Shown one piece after another: positions 1 to 10,965 of a stretch of DNA of 64,000 bases. The notes below the pieces were generated by a model. It was not told where the DNA came from, did no database searches, and worked only from the letters and a program-made list of their open reading frames with translations. Every line of letters begins with the position of its first letter. Position 1 is the first letter of the stretch. The stretch is from Bemisia tabaci (taxonomy: Eukaryota > Arthropoda > Insecta > Hemiptera > Aleyrodidae): contig NC_092793.1 of NCBI RefSeq assembly GCF_918797505.1, positions 73,467,912 through 73,531,911 on the forward strand, read 5' to 3'. The translations under genes and the position numbers were made by a program.

Positions 1-1900
1 TTTTTTTAATGAAATTGGCGACGGTGATGTTAGCGATTAATAGCGGTCACGAGCACAACCGGATGCAGCGGTAAACCTTAGGCCGCAAAGCATAATGAAA
101 TATGTACGCGTCTGAAACACGTTGTCACATCAGGTTGTGAAATCCAAAATTCCCTTGATTTTCGACGTAATCATAAGACATTTTTACAGAAACGTGGCGC
201 ATCTGTCGAGAATAACTTTGATTCGCTCAATACGCCCTCACAAGGGTTTTTTTTTTCAAACGATAGGGTGTGTTTGTTTCAGTAACTTTTGAAGCGACAT
301 ATCCTTTCACCACTGATGTACGTGCTTTAACGATGTCACTGTGATAGCCAATCAGCGTCACTCATTTCCACCCTGCGGCAAGCAATCTTATGGTTGAACA
401 GTGGTAGTTGAATCTCGCGGATTTTCTGGAATATCGCGGAAAATATTGATATTGTAGTCATTGTTACCATTTCTGCCCGAAAGTTGCGGATTTCTCAGAT
501 ATTGGAATAGGAAAAAAATGAGTCAACTTTCTGAAAGGCAACACTGGACGTAACTCTGCTGCGAGCCTATAATTACATTATTCATTATACGTTTACTTTC
601 ACGGGCGTAAATTATCCACCTGCATCGGTAATTATGTTTCCGAACAGTTTTCCCACTTTGAGGGACGAAAGGGCTTGGAGAGGGGATCATTCATTAATTC
701 CTTTATCAATTGCTCGCAGGAACAAAGATCACCCGGCGAAGGCGCCTCCTTACGACCCCTCCGCCATCGATTTCAATAAAATACACAACTTCGCCAACTT
801 TCCGGAACGTTTAGTTTTTGTTTCCGTTCCGGGCGCCCTGCCCGGCACCTTTCAAAAGCTTTGCAAAGAGGATTAGGTTATTTTCAAAGTTTTCCGGAGT
901 GTAAGAAATTTCCTCGAATTCCTTCCGAGGCGTGAGCAGATAAGGATACACCGTTGCCGACATTTTTAGTGATAAACTTATTTAGTGGCTACGTCATTCT
1001 ATCGATACAAAAGCGCAGGTATAAAAAGTTTGTGGGGCGGGGAGGTGCAAGAACCTATTTACACCCCTCACGAGAGTCTACGCGGTATACTCACGAGCAC
1101 CCAACTTTTCACAGATCACAAATTCAAGGAATTCATCATTATTTCTCATTCTCCTTTTCTTCTTCTTTTTCTCCTTTTTTCTCAAGTTACAAAGTGAACG
1201 GTAGAAATTTTCGAATGAGAGCGCTCATTCTGAACCGTGAAGGTAACATAAACCCCTTGAAATCACAAAACAGGCAAGTTTTAATCAACTTTGCACAAAT
1301 AGAGATGCAATGAAAGGTATTCGGATGGAAAAATACGCTAATTGAAGTTCCGGAATTCTAATTTGTGAAAAATTTTCACTGAACCAATTTTCATCATCTT
1401 CACCGAATTGAGATTTTAGAAAACGCACGTATGTCTCCTACAGTCTGTCATGAAATGAATGTAGGAAGGCTGATTGTATCTCGCAACTTTAGGCAGTTTT
1501 CTGGCAATTGGAAAAATCCGATGCACCATTGAATGGCTGTAGGAACAGTATTCTCGTATTCTCGTACTAAAGGCGGCTGATCGAGAACAAAAAGCCTTCG
1601 ATTAAAGTACCGGTAAAGCGAGAGTATGGACAGATCGTTTCATAGAGGGCTCAGGGCCCAAAAAGGCAGGTAACTTTCAAACCCACAAAATGTCACTGTC
1701 AATCTTCAGATTCCAATATCAAACCAAAATGGCCAAGAATGTTCATAAAAGAGCGCGCTTTTCCGCGAAAAATAATGAGTAGAATGCAAAAACTAAGTCA
1801 AATATGCGCTTTAGAAACGACGGGTCGTAACAATTGTAATACATATTTATCTTTCTGGATTATTTAAATTCATAGGTTGGCTGACCTTCTGGATCCTGAA
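1..1900. other. non-coding stretch, nothing recognised
   Basis: I see no exon with splice sites and no repeat shared with the rest of the window. An open frame at 634-876 (+) of 80 codons is moderately GC-rich, but it resembles no family I know and lacks a clear acceptor or donor. Confidence 0.5.
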
Positions 1901-2192
1901 CGAAGAAAAAAACTTCGAGCGTGGGACCCGCGAAGTTGAGGTTGTATGGATCTCTGAAGTTTGCGGATCACGGATCCGAGAACTTAAGTTCCAGCTGCTG
2001 AAGTTCGGGTCAGACATCTGAAGTACTTCGGTGTATGCCAAAGGGTTTGGGTTAGGGTCCGATACTCACCGAAGTACTTCTGTCTGACCCGAACTTCAGC
2101 AGCTGCACCTTAAGTTTTCGGATCCAGAATCCGAAAACTTCAGAGATCTATATGACCTCAACATCGAATCCCACGCACGAATTTTTTTCTCC
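1901..2192. repeat. foldback (inverted-repeat) element
   Basis: The left arm (1901-2035) and right arm (about 2060-2192) are imperfect reverse complements, for example GTACTTCGGTG against CACCGAAGTAC and TCGGGTCAGACA against TGTCTGACCCGA. The loop is short. No coding potential is seen. It is probably a non-autonomous DNA element; I found no other copy in the window. Confidence 0.75.
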
Positions 2193-2681
2193 GTGTAACT
2201 TTATTTGCAGAGGCATCGACGAAGGCTTAATGGATTTTCCGAGTTTCAAACCTGTTCATCCTCTCGCTATAAATGTACTGGAGGGTGATTATCTAAGGGA
2301 ATCCGAATGAGTCCTTGCCGATTTAAAACACTACACTTCGACAATGAAACAAATTCGCGATTATTTTCAGGATTAGCGATTAAGTTGCACTTAAAGGTTT
2401 GGCAAGGCTGCCCAAGGGAAAACGGAGACCGGCTTTGTTTATCTACGAGAGCGGTTAGAAACCGGCGCGCGGCGCGAGAAGCGGTTGTTTCAGCGCCGAG
2501 GGGCGTGAAAACGGTCGAATTAAAATTCTGAAGTTTCCAGCCGGGAGAATCTTATCAAACGCGATTAGGAGCGAGTAAAAATAAACTAATATACTCGTGG
2601 TGCAGTCGCTCTACCGATTCGCGCACGCCTCAACGCTCGCGAATCGCTCGCAACGTCATCTTCCGGCGGCGGCGTCTCCAG

Positions 2682-2846
2682 CAGTGGCGTGGCGTGCTTT
2701 GCGATATATCGATTGTTATGCCATTTAAACCCATGGAAAAGGATCGATAAACAGGGTGTTCGCAGCGAACACCTTAATAATCGATTCTTTACCATAGATT
2801 TAAATGGCATAACAATCGATGTATCGCAATGCACGCCACGCCATTG
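2682..2846. mobile_element. hAT-type MITE, family A, copy 1
   Basis: This is a 165-bp palindromic element with terminal repeats CAGTGGCGTGGCGTG at the left and CACGCCACGCCATTG at the right. Internally ATCGATTGTTATGCCATTTAAA is mirrored, with a central GGTGTTCGC/GCGAACACC dyad. It is flanked by GTCTCCAG and GTCTCCAC, a 7/8 match to an 8-bp target duplication, as expected for hAT elements. Related copies lie at 7051, 29215 and 40665. Confidence 0.85.
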
Positions 2847-2879
2847 GTCTCCACCGTCGGGCTAGCGAGCGGGGCGACG

Positions 2880-3042
2880 GGAAAGAAAATTGGCAGTATC
2901 GGCGTCGGTTCTTCCGTTTAAACGTCTGTCAAAGAATCGATTCTTGGCGAGGTAGCTTCACCTCAACTCGATATTTTTAATGGACTTAAATAGAAGATAA
3001 ACAGTGTCGCCAACTTTCGAAATCGCCACTTCGGCCAGTGGT
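2880..3042. mobile_element. MITE, family G, diverged copy
   Basis: The arms show a GGCAGTAT...GTCGCCAAC arrangement with an internal GATCG/ATTCTTGGCGAGG segment shared with the copy at 53725-53885 (GGCGAGG... CCTC..AACTCGATATTTT, CAGTGT-GCCAAC). The boundaries are approximate. Confidence 0.5.
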
Positions 3043-3077
3043 TGTTTCTGTTGCTTTTTGGAAGGTGCACAGGGAAA

Positions 3078-3180
3078 ATCATGGTTCAAACCCGTATCAT
3101 GAGGTTCAAAGTAGGCCTCTTTCAGTGGTAGACGCTACTTCGAGAGCTCTCCTTTGATCGTATGATACGGGCTTTAAGGT
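3078..3180. repeat. short inverted repeat
   Basis: CCCGTATCATGAGGTTCAAAG on the left is mirrored by CTTTGATCGTATGATACGGG on the right, with about 50 bp between. It looks like a small foldback element. Confidence 0.6.
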
Positions 3181-3185
3181 ACATT

Positions 3186-3373
3186 CTGCCGTGCTAAGGT
3201 AAAACGCCGTATAAACATTCGAGAGTTGCCAAATTGCCTCCGATAAAATTATTATTCTGGAGGAAAATTATGAATATTTTTCTTTGAAATTTTCAGGAAC
3301 TTTAGATCAAAATACGAACAAAATTATCTGACAAATTATAAGAAAAATACTCATAAGTTTACCAGGGCACAGT
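3186..3373. mobile_element. MITE, family F, partial copy
   Basis: It starts with CTGCCGTGCTAAGG...ACGCCGTATAAACATT..GTTGCCAAATT, the terminal motif shared with copies at 17237, 42419, 49081 and 63602. The right end is degraded (AGGGCACAG near 3370). Confidence 0.65.
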
Positions 3374-3651
3374 GATAGAGTTAACCAGTAGCATATTTTC
3401 TTGCCGTAAAAAAGATCCTTCGATACATGTTTCAATTTTGAAAAAATGTCATGATGTTTTTCCTTTTCACTTATTACGTTTTTCAAAATTTTCCAGCGAT
3501 GATCTCATTTGATTTTAACTCATGATAGTGTTTTGTTTGTTGCAGGTGAGGAAGCTTCAAATTCAATGTTATGGGGAAATTCTAAAGGTATTTTTTATAA
3601 ATTAGTCAGATCCTACTCCGCCATGATTACTATAACAAACCGTGTTATTAC

Positions 3652-4160
3652 ATGGATTCACCTGAAATTCGGTATCTGGGGGTATTTTGACCCGAGAATA
3701 ACGAATTCAACGTTAGATTTTTAAACAAACCCTAATTTTTCAAAATGGCCGCCGATTAAAGTTCAAAATGGTCAACAATTGGCAACCTCGACTTTTTGCC
3801 GATAGATTCGCCTCAAACTCGGTGTTTGAGGGTATCTGGGTGGGAAACAAACGAATTCGACGTTATTTCACCGAGTTTCAGGCGAATATATCGGCAAAAA
3901 GTCGAGGTTGCCAATTGTTGACCATTTTGAACTTTAATCGGCGGCCATTTTGAAAAATTAGGGTTTGTTTAAAAATCTAACGTTGAATTCGTTATTCTCG
4001 GGTCAAAATACCCCCAGATACCGAATTTCAGGTGAATCCATTGGCAAAAAAATCGAGTTTGTCAAATTTTCGGCCTTTTTGAGCCTAAACGGGTCGCCAT
4101 TTTGAAAAATTAGGGTTTTTTTGAAAATCTAACGTTAAATTCGTTTTTCTCGTGCCATAT
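3652..4160. repeat. inverted repeat plus a diverged direct unit
   Basis: The left arm 3652-3826 and right arm 3868-4040 are near-perfect reverse complements. They include a segment from ATGGATTCACCTGAAATTC through AAAATGGCCGCC to TTGGCAACCTCGAC. A further diverged unit follows at about 4041-4160, again with GCCATTTTGAAAAATTAGGG. Two short open frames here (3509-3724, 3768-3953) are repeat sequence, not genes. Confidence 0.8.
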
Positions 4161-4399
4161 ATTCAGCCCTATCCTTACATAGTGAGTTAAACTGGATTTA
4201 GATGCGGGATTGTTTAAAAGGACCCATCAAAAGGGGCGGTATCCCTAATGAACCCTTAGATGCCCAAGACTTTTTTTTACACGCAAAGCACCAAGTCGGA
4301 CGATTTTGACCCGTAATTAAATTCATTGATTTTGATAGTTTGAAGCATTATCTACATTATTTATATGTTTATTGTTTATGAGGTTGAGAAATAATTTTT

Positions 4400-4990
4400 G
4401 AAGCACCACTAAAAATTTGACAAACGGAAACAAACACAACATGAAAAGAAATAGAGTAAAGGAAACGACCTGCGTTGATGATAATGCAGAGATAAAACTA
4501 TTCGTGCTCATTGATGAACGTCCGTGATGCGTCTGCAAAATTGAAGGCGGGATAGCGTGAGGCGAGAACTCGAAGTGATTCGCTGTGTATGCTCCTGATG
4601 AGATGTCGCTCAGATTCGGGAAAAAAGTCAAAAAACGAGGCTTGCTCACGTCTCTCCTAGCTTCGACTGCGTTGCTCATGTAGCCTTTGAGACACCACTA
4701 CAAATAAAGCATACAGAAACAAATTTAATATGAAAATAAAGCAAGAAAAGGGACGATCGTTGATGACGGCGCAGACGTACAACTATTCGTGCTTCATGGA
4801 TGTCCGTGTTGCATCTGCAAAATTGAAGGCGCGACGACCCGAGTCGCGAACGCGCAATGCCTCGAGCAAAATTGCAAAATTGCGAAATTGAAGACGCTAT
4901 TACGTTTCTCCTATCTTTTGCTGTGTTCACACTCGAATTTTTCTCTTTTTTCAATTTGGTGTCTGATTATTATTTGGGGATGTATTTGTA
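4400..4990. repeat. interspersed repeat family B, tandem pair
   Basis: Two adjacent units of about 285 bp share GATGACGGCGCAGAG-TACAACTATTCGTG, GGATGTCCGTGTTGCATC and GCAAAATTGAAGGCGCG. The repeated landmarks fall near 4476 and 4762. Equivalent pairs occur at 36760-37160, and single copies at 17440-17640 (diverged) and 50198-50290. The type is unknown: no tRNA head, ORF or terminal repeat is seen. Confidence 0.75.
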
Positions 4991-5284
4991 GGCTTATATC
5001 TAAAGCTCGTATGTACCGGTCCCATACAACCCGCAGGGAACGTGTTGTTTGTAAGCCTTGAGTCAATCAGACCCGACTAGGGCATCTAAGGGTTGATGAG
5101 GTAGACGTAAAGTTCAGATTTCAAAATAAACTGATCTAGTGGCAACGTTATTCGATGCATCGCTGTTGAATTGCGCCCTTTTAAAAAACGTAACATAATC
5201 ACGAGATCGCTATAAAAGCAAGTCATTTTCTCTGCGCGCAACCATCGATTTTATCGATGATAAAGTCGACGTAGTCAGTATATC

Positions 5285-5531
5285 GTCACCTTACGGCCAA
5301 AGTATAACAAGCGTCATGAGACTTTTCAAAATTTTCGCCGCCATTTTATTTTTTTACAGAGGAATTTTTGGTTGAATCTGTTTGAAAATTTCACCGAATT
5401 CTATCGGCAGCATAAAGACAATTCAGTGAAATTTTTCAGATTCAACCAACAATTTCTCTGTAAAAGATAAAATGTCGGCGAACATTTTTAAACGTCACAT
5501 AGCGCTTGTGATACTTTGGCCGGAAGGTGAC
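5285..5531. repeat. foldback element, about 247 bp
   Basis: The left arm begins GTCACCTTACGGCCAAAGTAT and the right arm ends ATACTTTGGCCGGAAGGTGAC. Inner parts also pair (TTGGTTGAATCTG with CAGATTCAACCAA). The loop is near 5402-5420. No ORF of its own. Confidence 0.8.
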
Positions 5532-5588
5532 AAAATGTGTGCGATCAAAAGGCGTCGATTTCAAATTTTTCCCCGATTTTGAGCGGAC

Positions 5589-5796
5589 ACTGGAAAAAAA
5601 ACACATTGGATCTAGAGTCCAGACTCTTAAAATCATCGACAAGAAAAAATACTCTTGATTTAATCGGATTTAAGCTTAAATCAAGAACCCAGCCTCTTAA
5701 TTTGAGCGGATTTCCTCTTGATTTAAGCTTAAATCTGATTGAATCAAGAGTATTTTTTCTTGTCAGTGTTTCAAGAGTCTAGACTCTAGATCCAAT

Positions 5797-5837
<41 letters not shown>

Positions 5838-5842
5838 CCAGT
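5589..5842. mobile_element. MITE, family I, copy 1
   Basis: A 254-bp palindromic element starts ACTGGAAAAAAAACACATTG and ends in CAATG, a poly-T run and CCAGT. The segment GGATCTAGAGTC-AGACTCTT is mirrored by AAGAGTCTAGACTCTAGATCC. GGAC on both sides (5585-5588 and 5843-5846) looks like a 4-bp target duplication. Copies lie at 7772 and about 31915. Confidence 0.82.
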
Positions 5843-7050
5843 GGACGTTTGGTATATATTCAAACTAAATCTGCAACCGAGAGATTCGGGTGTGAAGACT
5901 AGTTCGGAACCCGGAAAGAAAGCTCGACTTTCGGGAGTCGCTCCTGGAAGCTCAAAGCTCGGGGCTCGAAGCCTCCGCGAAAGAACAGCAAAGATTTGTC
6001 GAGCTTATCAAATTGTGTGCGCGCGGGCCACGAGTCAATACTCGGGCCGGGCGGCGGAAGGGATCCTCGGGTAAATATTTCACTGCCTCCATTTGTCAAG
6101 CGTTTCGTCGCTTTTACGACGAGCATCATATTTTTATTCCGCTCTGCCCCCCCTCCCCGGTTCCCCCTTGCCCCCCTCGCCGCGCGGCCCTCGAGCCGGC
6201 AATAAACCGAATTTCCCTGAGATTTTATTGATACTTCCGACGGACGAATTTAACGACGGCTTCCGCGGATTTTCGCCACGCGCTGGAGAATGTGACGGCG
6301 GGGGGCGGGGGTTGTAGCAAGGTGAAAAGCTAACAAAGAGTGCGTTCAATTCGTCATTTTATGTTTTTCGTCGCAGATGGCTGTCAGGTGCGGGTCCCCC
6401 TCCCCCCCTCGGTTTCGTTTTGCAGTTTTATCTTCTTTTTTTTTTTCGGAAGGCGCGAAGCTCCTTGACAGCTGTTGCGCGAGAAAGCGCGTTCGGAACT
6501 TAACCTGTTAGTGTTTTTCAGGAGTTCTCTTCGGGATTTTTTTTCGAGATTTTTGACTCGATCATCGCGAGGAAAATAATTTGGAGTGTGAGAAATCATG
6601 ACATCAGGGTCCTGAGTCCAAGGGGGCAAAGTCTTCAGTATATGGAGACATTTTTGTAGAGTTTGAATGGCAGATTGGATGTTATACATTTTTGACGAAC
6701 ACTACTTTCCCGAAAGCACCCCTGAAAAAGCAGCCGTGAGCGATTTTCGTTCATTCTCATGCCACCAAAAAGCACGAAGTTGCTTCAGAATCAACGAATT
6801 CTGTATACTGAATATAGTGGGTTAGAGCTTTAATTAGATTTTTCTCAAAAATGATTTTTTTTAAACTACCAAATTTCAACGACCGTTACTCTGGTTTGGT
6901 TTGATCGTTTGGTATGATTTGTCGCAAAGCAAGCGCGGCAGCTTGGTTCGATATATGTATATGGATTGTGTTACATGCGTTCACATTAAAAATGCCCTGT
7001 ATCGCCAAGGTGGGAGAATCGATACTTAATACTATCTATATGCTAATCCT
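5843..7050. other. GC-richer non-coding region
   Basis: About 5880-6480 is GC-rich with a C-rich tract (6145-6175) and G-rich runs near 6300. A GTAAAT donor-like site follows CTCGG at 6070. It may be an untranslated exon or regulatory island, but no protein-coding exon is convincing and overlapping frames are all short. Confidence 0.3.
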
Positions 7051-7217
7051 CAGTGGCGTGGCGTGAATAATCGATTATCGATATCTCGCCATTTGAAGCT
7101 ATGGTGAAGAATCGATTACTAAGGTGTTCACACCTGTGTACACCCTGATAATCGATCTTTTTTCATAGGTTTAAATGGCATAACAATCGATATATCGCAA
7201 TTCACGCCACGCCACTG
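7051..7217. mobile_element. hAT-type MITE, family A, copy 2
   Basis: A 167-bp element runs from CAGTGGCGTGGCGTGAA to TTCACGCCACGCCACTG with perfect 15-bp ends. It is flanked by identical 8-bp target duplications CTAATCCT (7043-7050 and 7218-7225), which is diagnostic of hAT superfamily transposition. It is the cleanest copy in the window. Confidence 0.93.
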
Positions 7218-7770
7218 CTAATCCTTTACACTAATCATCGGACCTGCGAGACAAAATGGAAAAAAACTTCGATCGCCCTCACATTTTGCTGAATAACCTG
7301 CGGAAAGACCGTGTAAGGAAGCCTCTTGACTCTCGCGATGGACGCAGATCCTGCTAGCGACGTTTCAAGAAAGGATGGCCGGTAAATTAGTTCTCTGTGA
7401 TGGTGTTACAGAAGTTCGAAACGCAATAAAAGGAGGGTTTGGAATTGGTTTTGTGTTTTTCCACCGTTAAGCTCAAAGTTTGGAGAGGGCGAGATTTTAA
7501 TCAACTTTTTTTAACCGCTTCCCAATCGATGTCGGAAACAGCCTAGTGACAGGCACGATATCCACTGAAGTTTCAGGTTTTAAACACAAAGGCCGCTGGA
7601 AGGTGAGTTCCGGCATTTCAACCCCGCGTTTTGCTGCAATTTCAATTATCGGCTAATTTTAAGTTTTTATTGCGTTATTTTAAACTAATTGGCTTTGCAT
7701 GCTGGGATGGGCCTTAAGCACATGTAATTGCATTCCAGGCTCAAAATATACTTTAAAGACAAAAGTACGG

Positions 7771-7999
7771 TACACTGGAAAAGAAACACATTGGATCTAG
7801 AGTCTAGACTCTTGAAAACATTGACAAGAAAAAATAATCTTGATTCAATCAGATTTTTGCTTGAATCAAAACGAAATCCGCTTAAATTAAGAGGCTTTGT
7901 TCTTGATTTAAGCTAGATTCTGATTGAATCAAGAGTACCTATTCTTGTCGATGTTTTTAAGAGTCTGGACTCTAGATCCAATGTGTTTTTTTCCCAGTG
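7771..7999. mobile_element. MITE, family I, copy 2
   Basis: It runs from ACTGGAAAAGAAACACATTG to CAATGTG...CCCAGT with the same GGATCTAGAGTCTAGACTCTTG arm and internal TTGATTCAATCAGATTT segment as the copy at 5589. The arms are imperfectly complementary. Confidence 0.82.
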
Positions 8000-9307
8000 C
8001 AAACAAAAGCTTTACAACGTCAACAACCAAAAATAATAATCAGGTAGAATTATTTTCCTCTAATATTTTTTCACTCTTCAGGTGGTCACACTATAACGGA
8101 AAATTGTCTGAATTCGCTTGAAGTGAAAAATATTCAAACCGTCTGATAATTTCGCACAAGTATGACTCAATAGTGAAAAGAAAACCCGAAGGTAACTTTG
8201 CGCTGGGAAAAGATTAAAAAAGAGCCAAGACGAGTCAAATGGGGCACTGGGAAGGGAGAAGTCAGGAGTGAACAAAGATTCCCAGGTTTGAGCGGGGAAT
8301 TAAACAGGACGCTCTTAATGCGTCGAGCAAACGTAGGAGCCTCCCCCCCCCCATCTCCTTCCTGGAAAATGCGTTTTGTACTCGGGGCTCACCAACACTT
8401 CCTCCTCAGTTTTTTTCGCTCAGGAAAATAGCGATCTTGGATTTTTTCTTCATTTTTCTTCCGGCGAAGAGCCGCGGCCAAACTTCCCGGAACCCACGCG
8501 AAAAACCCTCGGGATCCCGTCAATTTCCTCGCCGGGCGGTCAACCCCGTATCCGCTGTTTCCACATTTACAGGAGCTCCGCCAGGGAGCGTGGAAGTCGT
8601 CTCATTTTCGCGCTGCGAGCGGCAGCTGGTGCTCGTGAAAATATAATATGATTTATTAACAGTTTTATCAATCATAGTCGGCTATTCATTGTGGCGGGGA
8701 GGCGTGTGAAAGGGGGAGATAAAAAAGGGAATGAAAAGAGGTTGAGTCACACCTGCTCAGCCTTGGCGAACCCTTGATAGACAGATATTACCATAAATCA
8801 AAGCGAGGTGCGCCGCCGCCCAACCGCCAGCGTGGAGCATCTGCAAGATAGGCAACCCGCAGTCCAGCTTTGAGGTTAAGTCATCAGCCGGGCCATTTTT
8901 CTTCGCTCCTGCGTGCTTCGCGGTGCAGTGGAAAGTTCATTTTTTTCGATTTTTCTATTTATAGTGCGTGCGTTTCGCGTGCAATAAGCTCTTGCCCCGT
9001 TACTCGTGTTCTGTTATTTGTATCGCAGATCTATTCATTGTTCTTTTTTCGAAAAGCTTGAAAATTATCGAGGGAACGCGACTCCATTCCAAGATTGCAA
9101 AATTGACTCAAACCATTACATTTTTTAGTAGAGGGTACTTGTGCAATCATAGTCCATAATTGGTCTCATTTTTGCATAAGATCAGGATCTAAATATCAGT
9201 GAAATTTTCAGTTTGAAATTCCAAACACTCGCCTGGTTAAAATGTCAATTGTGAGGGGAAATTGGCAACATTAAAATGTAGTTACGTTCTTTCGAGAGGA
9301 AAACGAC
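8000..9307. other. non-coding stretch
   Basis: It contains a C-run (8342-8352) and a GC-rich segment at about 8460-8640. Overlapping short frames at 8376-8651 have no recognisable domain. No repeat family shared with the rest of the window was seen. Confidence 0.4.
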
Positions 9308-9385
9308 ATTATTACATATACATACAAGAAACTCATGAAAAATGGCTAGCCCCCGTACTTTTTAGGGCTGGATTCATTTAGGGCC

Positions 9386-9485
9386 NNNNNNNNNNNNNNN
9401 NNNNNNNNNNNNNNNNNNNNNNNNNNNNNNNNNNNNNNNNNNNNNNNNNNNNNNNNNNNNNNNNNNNNNNNNNNNNNNNNNNNNN
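9386..9485. other. assembly gap (100 N) with duplicated edges
   Basis: Exactly 100 Ns are present. The 78 bp before the gap (9308-9385) and the 78 bp after it (9486-9563) are identical, starting ATTATTACATATACATACAA and ending TTTAGGGCC. This is the signature of an unclosed contig join at which overlapping ends were not merged. Confidence 0.97.
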
Positions 9486-9639
9486 ATTATTACATATACA
9501 TACAAGAAACTCATGAAAAATGGCTAGCCCCCGTACTTTTTAGGGCTGGATTCATTTAGGGCCGTAACTATCGATATCACAACTTGAAGGGGGATCTGGG
9601 ATCCTGAATCTTTCAGGGCAAGAAAATTAAAAAAGACCC

Positions 9640-10703
9640 CCAAGACTCCCCGTGGCAGATACGACGGTCAGCCGATCGAATCACTTGAATCCAGAATCCC
9701 TCACTTGTGGCTTTCACACGAGTTTTTGTGTGGATGGTGTGCAATTCGTGATTCTGGAGGCTCCTAGGGGCGCAGAAACGACCGTTCGGCCGATCGAATC
9801 CCTTGAACCGCGATCCCTCACTTGTGACTTTCACACGAGTTTTTGTGTGGATGGTGTGCACTTCGTGATTCTGGAGGCTCCTAGGGAGGGGCGCAGAAAC
9901 GACCGTTCGGCCGATCGAATCACTTGAATCGCGATCCCTCACTTGTGAGTTTTAAGCGAGTTTTTGTGTGGATGGTGTGCAATTCGTGATTCTGGAGGCT
10001 CCTAGGGGCGCAGAAACGACCGTTCGGCCGATCGAATCCCTTGAACCGCGATCCCTCACTTGTGACTTTCACACGAGTTTTTGTGTGGATGGTGTGCACT
10101 TCGTGATTCTGGAGGCTCCTAGGGAGGGCGCAGAAACGACCGTTCGGCCGATCGAATCACTTGAATCGCGATCCCTCACTTGTGAGTTTTAAGCGAGTTT
10201 TTGTGTGGATGATGTGTACTTTGTGATTCTGGAGGCTCCCAAAGGCGGTAAAATGACCGTTCGGCCGATCGAATCACTGAAATTGCGCTCCCTCACTTGT
10301 GAGTTTTAAGCGAGTTTTTGTGTGGATGATGTGTACTTCGTGATTCTGGAGGCTCCTAAAGGCGGTAAAATGACCGTTCGGCCGATTGAATCACTGAAAT
10401 TGCGATCCCTCACTTGAGAGTTTTAAGCGAGTTTTTGTGTGGATGATGTGTATTTCGTGATTCTGGAGGCTCCTAGGGGCGCAGAAACGACCGTTCGGCA
10501 GATCGAATCACTTGAATCGCGATCCCTCACTTGTGAGTTTTAAGCGAGTTTTTGTGTGGATGATGTGTACTTCGTGATTCTGGAGGCTCCTAGGGGCGCA
10601 GAAACGACCGTTCGGCCGATCGAATCACTTGAATCGCGATCCCTCACTTGTGAGTTTTAAGCGAGTTTTTGTGCGGATGACGTGCACTATGTGATTTCTG
10701 GAG
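9640..10703. repeat. satellite-like tandem array, 117/120-bp monomer
   Basis: About nine monomers share GTTTTTGTGTGGATG, GATTCTGGAGGCTCCTA, ACGACCGTTCGGCCGATCGA and GCGATCCCTCACTTGTGA. The GCCGATCGAATC landmark recurs at steps of 117 or 120 bp. The first monomers alternate 117/120 and form a duplicated dimer of about 237 bp (9735-9950 against 9970-10185), i.e. a small higher-order repeat. The array resumes at 14801 after a retrotransposon insertion. Open frames here are repeat artefacts. Confidence 0.95.
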
Positions 10704-10965
10704 GATCCTAAGGGTATTTTTTTTTTTTTTTTTATTATTTTGTACAAAAGTTATAATAGTACAGAATTTTTTAGATGTAAGATACATCTTTAAAAAACTG
10801 GGTTTAACTTATAAGATAAACTTATACTAAGGTTACACACATTTTTTTTAATTTATATGGAGAGAAATACAACCTCTGAAAAATGAGGAGGGAAAAATAA
10901 AACAATTTTGCTTCAAAGTAAAAATGTCTTTTTGCTTTGACATGGAATGCGGTGACCGAACCCGG

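Noticed and set aside
9613..10192. Open frames on both strands with repeated peptides
   Set aside because: They are produced by the 117/120-bp satellite monomer; length multiples of three keep frames open without coding.
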